Assembly: GCA_947624885.1 (NCBI GenBank)
Contig: CANQMD010000005.1
Location: 1-39,162, forward strand
Source: an uncultured Clostridia bacterium
GTDB lineage: Bacteria; Bacillota; Clostridia; Christensenellales; CAG-917
Direction: 5' to 3'
DNA: 39,162 nt
This document shows positions 15,324-23,936 of this stretch, in pieces. How positions within the stretch are numbered: the stretch's first letter is position 1; the number at the start of each line of letters is the position of its first letter. The notes beneath the pieces were generated by a model. The model was not told where the DNA came from, made no database searches, and saw nothing but the letters and a program-made list of their open reading frames with translations. A program made the position numbers and the translations under genes.

Positions 15324-16652
15324 TCAAACAGCGCCCAAGCGCTTGGAATACTTCCTCGCCCACTTCGCTATCTTTTTTTGGTCGTACTTTTTGGGCGCGT
15401 GAGCAGCGCAGCGCTTTGCCTTCAGCGCCCTAACGACATGGCGTATCGCAGGGAAAGTGAGTGAAGGTCTTGTCAGCAACAGTCCTATCTTTTTGAAGAT
15501 CGCCCCCGCGGGGATCTTCGGCTTTGCGGCCGAGGAATCGGTGGTGACAAGCGCCAAATCGCTCTTGCTTATCAACCCGCTGGAAAACACCCAATCTATC
15601 TGTCCCTGGTCTATCGCCAACGCCCAACGCTTGAGCACGTCGATAAACGCGAAATCCGCGCCCTGCTTCTTCATCCAATCCGTCCAAAACCGCCAAAGCG
15701 CCGCCGCCGAAAATTCGCCTCCGCCCGCGATGAAATCCGCAAGCGCCTTGCCCGCCTTCATAGAAGATTCTATCCCGCTGCCCATGAGCGGCATGGTTTG
15801 AAACGCACTGTCGCCAACGGCGACGTAACCGTCCGCAACTCCAACGGGTATGGGCCCGCGCAAACATATCTGCACTCGCTGCCCGAAATACAACTCCTTT
15901 GACAGAATGGGCATTTTTTGTTGAAGGTCCGCTATCGCCTCATTTATATCCTCGTCGCTCAGTCCTCCAAGTCTGCCTATCAGCACGTCCACCATATCAT
16001 CGCCCACGAGATTGCACCAACTTATGCCCTGCTTGCCCATATGTTTGAGCACCATCGTACAATCTACCCCCGGCTCCAACGTCTGCGCGTCGGCTCTCCT
16101 GTGGAAAAACGCTCTGTAACCATACAGCACGCCATCGGATTCCGGCTGCGCATCCACGCAGAACTTTTTGGGGAGTTGCGCTCTGAACGGCGAGCGCATT
16201 CCGCTTGCGTCGATCACAAGGTCAAATTTTTCCTCCCCATCGGACGTGACGACTCCGTCGACGCGTTCGTCCTCCACGATCAAACTCCGCACAGGAACGC
16301 CAAATTTGACGATCCCTCCAGCGGCAATGGCAAGCTGCGCGAAGTATTCGCTGAGCGCCCTCCTGTCTATGGAGATCTCCTCCATGGGCTTTGCGGGAGG
16401 GACCGGCAACGAATTTTGAAAGTTTGGCGCAACAAACAGCCACTTGCGCTTTTGTTCGTAGCAATCCTCGGGCGGCGAGGGCAACTCGCACAACGAAAAG
16501 ACGTCCGACCTGATGTCGTCCTTCCAACGATAGCTGACTTCCCCCCTTTGCTCCTTTTCAAAAACGGTGACTTGGTTGCCGCTCTCCAAAAGTTTGACTG
16601 CGGCGGTCATTCCGCCCTGTCCCATGCCGATCACTGCAATCTTTGCGCACAT
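15324..16652 (-). CDS. FAD-dependent oxidoreductase, geranylgeranyl reductase/FixC-like
   Basis: 442 residues. N-terminal dinucleotide fold AVIGMGQGGMTAAVKLLESG (GxGxxG 9-14) ending in VFEKE, a middle DLVIDASGMRSPFRA motif, and a third FAD motif YVAVGDSAFQTMPLMGSGIESSMKAGKALADFI near residues 270-305, as in the geranylgeranyl reductase and FixC families (GDAAGxxxPxxGxGI). The basic C-terminal tail (RALKAKRCAAHAPKKYDQKKIAKWARKYSKR) may contact membrane or nucleic acid. Substrate unknown: isoprenoid-chain reduction is one option. Start ATG with GGGGG upstream. Confidence 0.8.
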   Translation of the reverse strand: MCAKIAVIGMGQGGMTAAVKLLESGNQVTVFEKEQRGEVSYRWKDDIRSDVFSLCELPSPPEDCYEQKRKWLFVAPNFQNSLPVPPAKPMEEISIDRRALSEYFAQLAIAAGGIVKFGVPVRSLIVEDERVDGVVTSDGEEKFDLVIDASGMRSPFRAQLPKKFCVDAQPESDGVLYGYRAFFHRRADAQTLEPGVDCTMVLKHMGKQGISWCNLVGDDMVDVLIGRLGGLSDEDINEAIADLQQKMPILSKELYFGQRVQICLRGPIPVGVADGYVAVGDSAFQTMPLMGSGIESSMKAGKALADFIAGGGEFSAAALWRFWTDWMKKQGADFAFIDVLKRWALAIDQGQIDWVFSSGLISKSDLALVTTDSSAAKPKIPAGAIFKKIGLLLTRPSLTFPAIRHVVRALKAKRCAAHAPKKYDQKKIAKWARKYSKRLGAV

Positions 16653-16728
16653 ATATCCCCCTGAACAAGCGCTTTATCCGCACATATTTGACGTTTAAAG
16701 TGCTCAATTGGCGATTTTTGATTTTTTT

Positions 16729-16744
16729 GACAGCCGCCGCTGTC
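16729..16744 (-). promoter_or_regulatory. leader hairpin of the flavoprotein gene
   Basis: GACAGC-CGCC-GCTGTC perfect inverted repeat just downstream of the minus-strand promoter, followed by an A-run in the message. Not a terminator in either direction; role unknown. Confidence 0.45.
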
Positions 16745-16754
16745 CTTGCAAAAC

Positions 16755-16782
16755 ATTATATCACTTCCTAGGCAAATTGTAA
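16755..16782 (-). promoter_or_regulatory. promoter of the flavoprotein gene
   Basis: Minus strand TTACAA (16777-16782), 16 bases, TATAAT (16755-16760). Confidence 0.6.
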
Positions 16783-16820
16783 ATGCTCGGATTTTCAAAA
16801 GCAGAAAAAATCGAATTTTC

Positions 16821-16849
16821 TTTACATAATTTCCAAATGATGATATTAT
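16821..16849 (+). promoter_or_regulatory. holA promoter
   Basis: TTTACA (16821-16826), 17 bases, TATTAT (16844-16849); it lies downstream of the ATG at 16783, which rules out that upstream start. Confidence 0.65.
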
Positions 16850-16878
16850 ATTATAAGCAATCTCAAGCGGAGGCGCGT

Positions 16879-17856
16879 TTGAAATTTTCAATGCTGAAAT
16901 CACATCTGAACGAGGCGGCAAACGGAGGAGGATTCTCGTCCGCTTATTTGTTTTCGGGCAGCGACGAGTTTCTTGCGCAAGAGGCGGTCAAACTGTTCCG
17001 CCAAGTGCTTGACCCTGAGTTTGCGGAGATGAATTTTTCGCGTTGCTCCATCTTTGCCGACGCTGCCGAAACTCTGTTCACCTTCCCCGTGTTTGATATG
17101 CACAGGGTCTGCGTGTACGAGCCGGAAGCGATTTCGGCGGAGGAGATCGAAAAGATCAAGGAGTACCTCTCTTCCCCCGCTGAGGAGAGCATACTTGTTG
17201 CGCTTGTAGACGGCGCGACATGCAAAGCGCTTTCAAAACAGAAGGGGGCGACGACGGTGGACTGCGCGGCGCTGTCACAGGAGGAAACCGTCGCATACGT
17301 TCGCGAGTTGTTTGCGTCCCCTCCCCGCGTGGAAGTCACAAACGACGCTATCGACGAACTTATCACCCGCACGCAATCCTCGCTTGCGCGCATAGTCAGC
17401 GAGGTGCAAAAACTCAAAGCATACTCGCCCGCCGGCGTGAGCAAGGCGGATGTAAAGGAAATGGTCGCCGCAGACATGGAATATCAAGTGTATCTGCTTG
17501 CTGAGGCGGTTTCCACTCACGATGCTCCCAAGGCGATCTCGATGCTTGACGCGATCCTCAAAAACGGCGTGTCCGAACGCACGCTGTTTTCGGCAATATA
17601 CACGCGTTTCAGACGGCTGTTGCACGTTTCTCTCAACAAGGACGCTCGCCGCGACGACGCGGAACTTGCCCGACTGCTTGGGCTGAAAAGCACGGGCGCG
17701 TTGTACTATCTTCGCAAAAATGCGGAAAACTACTCTCAAGTGCGGTTGAAAGCCATTGTGGACTATCTCCACTCGCTTCAATACGACACTCTCACGGGCG
17801 CGAGAAGCGACGTGAGCGTGCTGCACGAGGCGATGTTGAAAATGCTCGCGATGTGA
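16879..17856 (+). CDS. holA: DNA polymerase III delta subunit
   Basis: 325 residues from the TTG at 16879, which has GGAGG five bases upstream and lies after the promoter; the ATG at 16891 is 17 bases from that site. N-terminal clamp-loader AAA-like domain without Walker motifs: AYLFSGSDEFLAQEAVKLFRQ, FSRCSIFADAAETLFTFPVFDMHRVCVYE, then ILVALVDGATCKALSK; the C-terminal collar part contains TLFSAIYTRFRRLLHVSL and YDTLTGARSDVSVLHEAMLKML, the family ending. Delta opens the beta sliding clamp. In many Bacillota it sits near comEC and rpsT; here it starts a run with a membrane protein and cdaA. Confidence 0.9.
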   Translation: MKFSMLKSHLNEAANGGGFSSAYLFSGSDEFLAQEAVKLFRQVLDPEFAEMNFSRCSIFADAAETLFTFPVFDMHRVCVYEPEAISAEEIEKIKEYLSSPAEESILVALVDGATCKALSKQKGATTVDCAALSQEETVAYVRELFASPPRVEVTNDAIDELITRTQSSLARIVSEVQKLKAYSPAGVSKADVKEMVAADMEYQVYLLAEAVSTHDAPKAISMLDAILKNGVSERTLFSAIYTRFRRLLHVSLNKDARRDDAELARLLGLKSTGALYYLRKNAENYSQVRLKAIVDYLHSLQYDTLTGARSDVSVLHEAMLKMLAM

Positions 17857-17877
17857 CCGTAAGATCCGGAGGTAAAT

Positions 17878-18747
17878 ATGGTGCCTGACAAACTCGATCC
17901 CAAATACCGTCTGCCCATCTGGCTGGGGCTGTTTTTTGCAACGTTCGTATGCAATTTTTACGACATATATTTCACTTGCGCGGATATGGCCGCCACGGGC
18001 AGCGAACTTGGCAGGATAGGCGTTGCGATCGGCGTGGTGCAAATGCTTTTTGCCGACCTCATAGTCCCCGCCCTGCTTGTGGTGTTGTTTGCATATTTGG
18101 TCTATCAGATAGGATCTTCGCGGTTTGTGCGCTGCATATCCCGCAGGGATTTCACACATTGGGTGATGCTGTTCATCTCGGCTTCGCGCCTTGTGATGGG
18201 GTTTGTCAACGTGTTTGGCATCATCAACGCAAACGTCAACTACTGCACGACGGGGTTTTTGTCCACCCTGTGCAACGGCGCTGCGATGCTGACGATGTTT
18301 TTTGCGGTGTTCAAGCGCGTTTATCGTTTCAATCCCGCAGAGGAATACAACGCGTTTAAAGCGTGGGCTACAGTGTTTATGATAGGCGGCGGCATTCACG
18401 CGATCATAGGCAACGGCGCGGCGCTGATACTTCTTGACTCGCCCGAATTGCTTTTCGAGTTGTTTGGGATAGACCTCTCGTCAAACATCGTCGCCATCAC
18501 CGCGGGCTGTGTGACGGGCATGGTGGTGTACTTTGCGTATCTTGTCGCCATCATCGCGCTTGGCGAGATCATGAAAAAGAAGGCGCGGGCGTTCATCGAT
18601 CCTCAAACTCGCGGCGACTATTACGCCTATCGCAACAACGCGCCCTACACGACTCGCACCGACGCAAACGAAGTATTCGGCGACGACGCTCCCGCCGAGC
18701 AAACCGACTCCGACGACGACAAAGTCTTTGAGGAGTTTGAAAACTGA
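17878..18747 (+). CDS. membrane protein of unknown function
   Basis: 289 residues, about six membrane segments (first LPIWLGLFFATFVCNFYDIYF, last ITAGCVTGMVVYFAYLVAIIALG) and a charged C-terminal tail with DDAPAEQTDSDDD. Start ATG with CGGAGGT. No family recognised. It begins 21 bp after holA and ends 29 bp before cdaA, all on one strand, so it is probably co-transcribed with both; an accessory role for CdaA is conceivable because the usual partner CdaR is absent, but that is only context. Confidence 0.75.
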   Translation: MVPDKLDPKYRLPIWLGLFFATFVCNFYDIYFTCADMAATGSELGRIGVAIGVVQMLFADLIVPALLVVLFAYLVYQIGSSRFVRCISRRDFTHWVMLFISASRLVMGFVNVFGIINANVNYCTTGFLSTLCNGAAMLTMFFAVFKRVYRFNPAEEYNAFKAWATVFMIGGGIHAIIGNGAALILLDSPELLFELFGIDLSSNIVAITAGCVTGMVVYFAYLVAIIALGEIMKKKARAFIDPQTRGDYYAYRNNAPYTTRTDANEVFGDDAPAEQTDSDDDKVFEEFEN

Positions 18748-18776
18748 TCAATTTTTACCTCTGAGGAGAGAGAAAT

Positions 18777-19640
18777 ATGGACTATAACTTTGTCGAATTT
18801 GCAAAACACATCGGCCCGTTCGCCGCGATAGACGCGGTGATATTGGTCGTGGTGCTTGTGGTCATGTTGCTGTTTTTCATCTACAAGCGCAACGTGAAAG
18901 TGCTGTGTCTGCTGTTGCTTGGTTGCGTGCTTGAGATCGCCGTGCAAACGCTCGCGGCGTATTATCCCGATCAGCACATACTTGAAGTTGCAAAATACAT
19001 CATGCATTACGTCGTCATATTTGACGTCGTGTGCGCTTGCGTCGTGTATCAAAACGACTTTAAAAACATATTCCAAAAGGTGTCAAGCCAGCGCCAATTT
19101 GACGTTCACACCAGCGACGACGAGTTGAGAGAGGCAACGACTGAGATCCTCACCGCCTGCCAGGATATGTCCAAGCAGGACGTCGGCGCGATCATCATCA
19201 TTGACTCCGTCGGCGACATTCATGAGAACATCCTCGACACAGGCACGCGCCTGGGAGCCACGCTGTCTGCGCCGCTGCTTGAAAGCATTTTCAACACAAA
19301 AGCGCCCCTGCACGACGGCGCAGTCATTGTCAGAGGCAACAAGATCGTAGCGGCGGGCTGTTTTCTCACCCTCACCCAACGCAACGTCAACAAGGAGATG
19401 GGCACTCGCCACCGCGCCGCGATCGGCGTCACAGAGGAAACGGACGTGCTGTCCATCGTCGTCAGCGAGGAAACGGGCATAATCTCCGTCGTCAAGCACG
19501 GCGAGATCAAGCGCTATATGACCATGGACAAACTCAAGGATGAGATCGAGGAAGCCTACGGCATTTCGCCGACGGCGATCGCCATGCGCGAGGCGAACAA
19601 CCACAAAAAGAAAAAACGCAGGAGCGGCAGATTCTATTGA
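18777..19640 (+). CDS. cdaA: diadenylate cyclase CdaA
   Basis: 287 residues. Makes cyclic di-AMP from two ATP. Three N-terminal membrane helices (about 17-35, 42-60, 73-91) then the DAC domain with APLHDGAVIV (DGA at 180-182) and GTRHRAAIG (RHR at 211-213), both catalytic motifs intact. Basic C-terminus KKKKRRSGR. In most Bacillota cdaA is followed by cdaR and glmM; here a terminator follows directly and lysC comes next. Ribosome site GAGGAGAG. Confidence 0.96.
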   Translation: MDYNFVEFAKHIGPFAAIDAVILVVVLVVMLLFFIYKRNVKVLCLLLLGCVLEIAVQTLAAYYPDQHILEVAKYIMHYVVIFDVVCACVVYQNDFKNIFQKVSSQRQFDVHTSDDELREATTEILTACQDMSKQDVGAIIIIDSVGDIHENILDTGTRLGATLSAPLLESIFNTKAPLHDGAVIVRGNKIVAAGCFLTLTQRNVNKEMGTRHRAAIGVTEETDVLSIVVSEETGIISVVKHGEIKRYMTMDKLKDEIEEAYGISPTAIAMREANNHKKKKRRSGRFY

Positions 19641-19676
19641 TATCGCCCGTTCGATACGGGCAAAACCGCATATATT

Positions 19677-19711
19677 GCCGAGGGGACAACGCGTCCGCCT
19701 CGGCGATTTTT
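19677..19711 (+). terminator. terminator of the holA-cdaA operon
   Basis: GCCGAGG..GGAC pairs with GTCC..CCTCGGC (one bulged G), loop AACGC, then CGATTTTTGTTT. A smaller hairpin GCCCGT-TCGAT-ACGGGC precedes it at 19645-19661. Between here and lysC are a GCGTGC/GCACGC hairpin and the palindrome GCGGATATCCGC (19792-19803); no lysine riboswitch is recognisable. Confidence 0.85.
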
Positions 19712-19864
19712 GTTTGCGCCCTTCAACCCTCCTCACACGCCGCGTTTTTGTACTCTGCCCCAAATGCGTGCGCCGCGGGCACGCTTAAAACGCGGATATC
19801 CGCAATTCACCTCGGCGCGGGCGCGTTAATAAAATATAGTGATCTGCAATGTGGGAGCAATATT

Positions 19865-21178
19865 ATGCGGGTATGCAAATTCGGCGGCACGTCCATGGCG
19901 GACGCGGCAAGCATAAAGAGAGTCATAAACATCATACGGCGCGACGAGGGGCGCAAATATATCGTTGTTTCCGCGCCCGGCAAGCGCGACAAGTCCGACG
20001 TCAAGATCACAGACGCTCTGTACGCGTGCCACGACGCGATCGACGACAACGATTTTGACTCGGCGTTCGCCCCAATAGAGGAGAGGTTTGAGCAGATATG
20101 CGGCGACCTTGCCCCAAAAGCGGACATCGCTTCCGTGCTCGACGACGTGCGCCGCGGAATTTTGAGCGAGCGCTCACGCGATTTTACCGCCTCGCGCGGG
20201 GAATATCTTTCCGCCTACGTGCTTTCCTCCGCTTTGCAAGTCCCGTTTGTGGACTCCGCGGAACTCATAAAATTCGACTCCGACGGCGCGCTGCTTCTTG
20301 ACGAATCCCTCGCTCTTATCAAATCGCGCCTGAAGGACATTCCCCGCGCTGTGTTGCCCGGCTTTTACGGCTCGCTCCCAGACGGCAGGATCAAAACTTT
20401 CTCCCGCGGCGGAAGCGACATATCGGGGGCTATCGTGGCGAGCGCTGTCGGCGCGGATGTATACGAAAATTGGACGGATGTAAACGGTTTTTTGTCGGCG
20501 GATCCCCGCGTCGTCAAATCGCCTCGCCCAATAGATTGGCTGAGCTACAACGAAATGCGGGAGTTGTCGTATATGGGCGCGGAAGTGTTGCACCCTGAGG
20601 CGATCTTCCCCGTGCGCCGCGCGGGCATCCCTATACACATCAAAAACACCTTTGACCCCTCCGCACCCGGCACCGTGATAGTGTCCAACGTCCGCCATAT
20701 GGGCGACGCCAACGTCATAACTGGCATAGCGGGCAAAAAGGGCTTTTCCATCATCAACATCGAAAAGGAAATGATGAACAGCGAAATAGGCTTTGGTAGA
20801 AAGGTGCTTTCGGTCTTTGAAGACGAGGGGATCTGCTTTGAGCACATGCCGTCGGGGATAGACACGCTGTCCGTAGTCGTGCGCGACGAATACCTCGAAG
20901 GCAAGTTGCCCGCCCTGCTCTCCTCGCTGTGGCGAGCCACCAACGCCGACGCGATAGACGTGCAATCGGGGCTGTCTCTCATCGCCACCGTAGGTCACAA
21001 CATGACTTCGCGGCAGGGCACCGCCGCCGGGATATTCAAAGCGCTTGCGGGGCGGCACATAAACGTCCGCATGATAGACCAAGGCTCGTCCGAACTCAAC
21101 GTTATCGTGGGCGTGGACACCTTTGACTACGAAAAAGCCATACGGGCGATCTACGATCACTTTTTTTGCGCAGATTGA
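19865..21178 (+). CDS. lysC: aspartate kinase
   Basis: 437 residues from the ATG at 19865 (GGGAG nine bases upstream). Phosphorylates aspartate, the entry to lysine, threonine, methionine and diaminopimelate synthesis. N-terminal kinase domain with VCKFGGTSMADAASIKRV and FSRGGSDISGAIVASAVGADVYENWTDVNGFLSADPR; RELSYMGAEVLHPEAIFPVR; two C-terminal ACT domains (ITGIAGKKGFSIINIEKEMM and ISLIATVGHNM-type segments) for feedback control. Monofunctional. A weak -10 (TATAGT) lies at 19835-19840 without a convincing -35. Confidence 0.95.
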   Translation: MRVCKFGGTSMADAASIKRVINIIRRDEGRKYIVVSAPGKRDKSDVKITDALYACHDAIDDNDFDSAFAPIEERFEQICGDLAPKADIASVLDDVRRGILSERSRDFTASRGEYLSAYVLSSALQVPFVDSAELIKFDSDGALLLDESLALIKSRLKDIPRAVLPGFYGSLPDGRIKTFSRGGSDISGAIVASAVGADVYENWTDVNGFLSADPRVVKSPRPIDWLSYNEMRELSYMGAEVLHPEAIFPVRRAGIPIHIKNTFDPSAPGTVIVSNVRHMGDANVITGIAGKKGFSIINIEKEMMNSEIGFGRKVLSVFEDEGICFEHMPSGIDTLSVVVRDEYLEGKLPALLSSLWRATNADAIDVQSGLSLIATVGHNMTSRQGTAAGIFKALAGRHINVRMIDQGSSELNVIVGVDTFDYEKAIRAIYDHFFCAD

Positions 21179-21204
21179 CGGCTTTTGACAGCGTAGATCC
21201 CGCC

Positions 21205-21230
21205 GTCGCTCCCTTGCACCACAAGGCGAC
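21205..21230 (+). terminator. probable terminator of lysC
   Basis: GTCG / CGAC and CCTTG / CAAGG stacked stem with a CTC bulge and CACCA loop, followed ten bases later by TTTTTCTTTT. The rest of the gap to 21423 is AT-rich with an AAATTGT / ACAATTT inverted repeat (21335-21360) and a weak promoter TTGCAA-17-GATATT at 21371-21399. Confidence 0.5.
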
Positions 21231-21423
21231 GCGCATGTTTTTCTTTTACTGTTGCCGTCTGTTTTTACGCATTTATTTTACATTTTACTCATTTTGTAGC
21301 ATGTTATTGTCCGTCGATTTTGCGACAAGGCGCGAAATTGTAAGAAATTTGTAACAATTTTGTCATGCCGTTGCAAGAAAGTTGTGAGATGATGATATTG
21401 TAAAAATTCCGACGAGGTTGTTT

Positions 21424-22998
21424 ATGAAAGACAATGTTGTTGTTGCAATGACGGGCGCAAGCGGCAATATGGGCATGGAAACGCTTGCCCAATTGCTCGA
21501 ACTTGACCGCGTAAAAAAGGTCAAAGCCCTGCTCCTCAACGAGCGCCGCGAAAGGAAATACGCGCGTTCAATACGCAAAAAATACGGGGACCGAGTCGAG
21601 GTCATATTCGGCAACGTCGCCGACATGGGAAAGTGTCGCCAGCTTGTCAAGGACGCGGACTACGTGTTGCATCTTGCCGCAGTCATTCCGCCTCTTGCCG
21701 ACCATCATCCCAAGGAAACCGACGATTGCAATCGCCTCGGCACGATAAATCTTGTCAACGCCGTGCAGGAGATTCAGACGGATCAACCAAAATTTGTGCA
21801 CATCTCCACCGTCGCGATCTACGGCAACCGCAACTACAAGCACCCGTGGGGGCGCATAGGCGATCCGCTCATCTCAAGCGTGTACGACGAGTATTCCGCC
21901 AGCAAGATCAAGGGCGAAAGATATGTGCTTGACAGCGATCTTGCCTGCTGGGTAGTGCTCAGGCAGACGGGCATGCTGCACAACCGCATGCTCACCAACA
22001 ACATGAAGGACGGGTTGATGTTTCACACCTGTTTCAACGCGCCCATAGAGTGGGTGACCGCGCGCGACAGCGGCAGGCTGATGAAAAATCTTGTGGAAAA
22101 GGACGCAAGCGGACAGCTGGACGAGCAGTTTTGGAAAAAGTGTTACAACATAGGCGGCGGGGCTCGCAACAGAGTGACGGGCTACGACACTTTCGATCAA
22201 GGATTCAAGATCATCGGCGGATCCACCGAAAAATTTATGAAGCCGCAATGGAATTCCCTGCGCAACTTCCACTGCATGTGGTTTGAAGACAGCGGCGTTT
22301 TGAACGACTATCTGGACTTCCAAAGGGAGGATATCCGCGATTATTGGAACGAGATCCTCAAAAAACACAGCTATTATCGCATCGCAAAACTCTTCCCTGC
22401 CGGACTGATCCGAAAACTTGCGATCGAGCGTCTGCTCAAGGACGAAAACGCTCCTCGCAAATGGATCAACAGCGACGACGCAGGCAAAGTACGCGCATTT
22501 TTCGGCAGCCCGGAAAACGTCGTCAACATGCCTGAGGATTGGAGCAAATTCCCCGTGCTCGCCAAAGGACAGCTTGCGGACGGCAGCATTGACTACGACG
22601 ATATGCGCAATCCCGACCACGTCGTTCAAAACGGCTACCGCCTCAGCCACGGCTACGACGAAACAAAGCCCGACAGCGAGTTGGACATCGATGACATGCG
22701 CGACGCGGCGGCGTTCAGAGGCGGCAGATGCGTGTCCGAAAGCATGGTCAAGGGCGACCTTTACACCAAACTCGAATGGGAATGCCACGACGGACATCGC
22801 TTTTTCGCCTCGCCGTACACGGTGCTCAAGGCGGGACATTGGTGCCCGCAGTGCTGTCAACCTCAGCCGTGGGACTACGACAGACTTTCCAAATTTATGC
22901 CATTCTATGCGCAAGTGTGGTACGACACACACGCCAAGGGCGAAAACCGCACCTATTGGTTTGACAGAGAGCATCACGCTCGCTTCACAAAATTCTGA
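21424..22998 (+). CDS. SDR-type NAD(P)-dependent epimerase/dehydratase with C-terminal zinc module
   Basis: 524 residues. Residues 1-300 are an extended SDR: GASGNMG (11-17), VLHLAAVIPP (81-90), HISTVAIYG (126-134) and the catalytic YSASK (Tyr157, Lys161). Residues 450-478 carry C-x3-H-x15-C-x2-C (Cys454, His458, Cys474, Cys477) in a CHDGHRFFASPYTVLKAGHW context, a treble-clef/zinc-ribbon pattern otherwise found in small nucleic-acid-linked zinc modules. The 150 residues between are not recognised (acidic, with DYDDMRN and DIDDMRD repeats). ATG at 21424, GAGG upstream. The ferredoxin gene follows after 12 bp, which suggests a shared redox task. Confidence 0.8.
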   Translation: MKDNVVVAMTGASGNMGMETLAQLLELDRVKKVKALLLNERRERKYARSIRKKYGDRVEVIFGNVADMGKCRQLVKDADYVLHLAAVIPPLADHHPKETDDCNRLGTINLVNAVQEIQTDQPKFVHISTVAIYGNRNYKHPWGRIGDPLISSVYDEYSASKIKGERYVLDSDLACWVVLRQTGMLHNRMLTNNMKDGLMFHTCFNAPIEWVTARDSGRLMKNLVEKDASGQLDEQFWKKCYNIGGGARNRVTGYDTFDQGFKIIGGSTEKFMKPQWNSLRNFHCMWFEDSGVLNDYLDFQREDIRDYWNEILKKHSYYRIAKLFPAGLIRKLAIERLLKDENAPRKWINSDDAGKVRAFFGSPENVVNMPEDWSKFPVLAKGQLADGSIDYDDMRNPDHVVQNGYRLSHGYDETKPDSELDIDDMRDAAAFRGGRCVSESMVKGDLYTKLEWECHDGHRFFASPYTVLKAGHWCPQCCQPQPWDYDRLSKFMPFYAQVWYDTHAKGENRTYWFDREHHARFTKF

Positions 22999-23010
22999 GG
23001 TCCGACAATT

Positions 23011-23910
23011 ATGAAAAACGCTGTAATTTACGTATTTTCAGGCACCGGCAACACAAAAAAGATTTGCGACCTTTATAAAGCCACGTTCGAATTGAACGGC
23101 GTTGCCACCACGCTGTACGAAGTGCGCGGAGATCTTGACGGGATCCCATCGCCGCAAGCCTACGATCTTGTGGGATTTGCCTACCCCATCCACGGCTTCA
23201 ACGCGCCGCACATCATGCTCAGCCTTGCAAAAGCGCTGCCAAAGTTGCCAAAGGGCGAGCATAAACAATACTTTGTGCTGAAAAGTTCGGGCGAGCCGCT
23301 CAAAACAAACAACATCTCCTCTTACAAACTTCGCTCCATACTCAAGCGCAAAGGCTACGCGCAATTTGCGGAGTATCACTACGTCATGCCCTACAACATG
23401 ATCTTCCGCCACACCGACGAGTTCGCCGCAAAAATGTGGGATACGGCAAAGGCGCTTGCGCCCATCGAGGCGCGCGAGGTGCTGGCTATGACCCCTCATA
23501 TGCTCAAGGGCGTGCCTTTTGGGCATTTCATCGCCTGGGTGCTGAGGATAGAGCAGCCCGCAATGCGCGTCAACGGCAGGATGTTCAAAGTGAACGCCAA
23601 AAAGTGCGTGGGCTGCAACCGTTGCGTCAAGGCGTGCCCTATGGGCAACATAACGCGCGGCAAGGACGGCAAATTTCACTTTGGCGGCGATTGCGTGATG
23701 TGCGCCCGCTGCTCGTTCAACTGCCCAAGCGACGCTTTCAACATCGCGATGCTCAACGGCTGGCGAGTCAACGGCAAATACGACTTTGAATATAGCGGCG
23801 AAAACCAGCCTAACAAGCACTCCCGCTACTGCAAAAAGGCGTATGAGAGATATTTTGCCGAGGCGACGCAAAAAATCAATTGTGCAAATCAAAATAATGA
23901 TGTAAAATAA
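23011..23910 (+). CDS. EFR1-family ferredoxin (flavodoxin-like domain plus 2[4Fe-4S])
   Basis: 299 residues. N-terminal flavodoxin-like fold with the phosphate loop YVFSGTGNTKKI and VGFAYPIHGFNAP; C-terminal pair of four-cysteine clusters CVGCNRCVKACP (Cys199, 202, 205, 209) and CVMCARCSFNCP (Cys228, 231, 234, 238). Such proteins carry electrons between FMN and ferredoxin-type partners in anaerobes; the partner is unknown. Likely supplies electrons to the SDR upstream or to other anaerobic enzymes (inference). Confidence 0.9.
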   Translation: MKNAVIYVFSGTGNTKKICDLYKATFELNGVATTLYEVRGDLDGIPSPQAYDLVGFAYPIHGFNAPHIMLSLAKALPKLPKGEHKQYFVLKSSGEPLKTNNISSYKLRSILKRKGYAQFAEYHYVMPYNMIFRHTDEFAAKMWDTAKALAPIEAREVLAMTPHMLKGVPFGHFIAWVLRIEQPAMRVNGRMFKVNAKKCVGCNRCVKACPMGNITRGKDGKFHFGGDCVMCARCSFNCPSDAFNIAMLNGWRVNGKYDFEYSGENQPNKHSRYCKKAYERYFAEATQKINCANQNNDVK

Positions 23911-23936
23911 GATCATCAGGTATATCGAGGGCGAAA

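Noticed and set aside
17275-18399. 374-codon open frame on the minus strand
   Set aside because: Antisense to holA and the membrane protein gene, which have proper starts and spacing.
18531-18550. GTACTTTGCGTA resembling the apex of the hairpin units
   Set aside because: Lies in coding sequence of the membrane protein and lacks the flanking arms.
19712-19864. Lysine riboswitch before lysC
   Set aside because: No conserved lysine-aptamer core; only short GC hairpins are visible.
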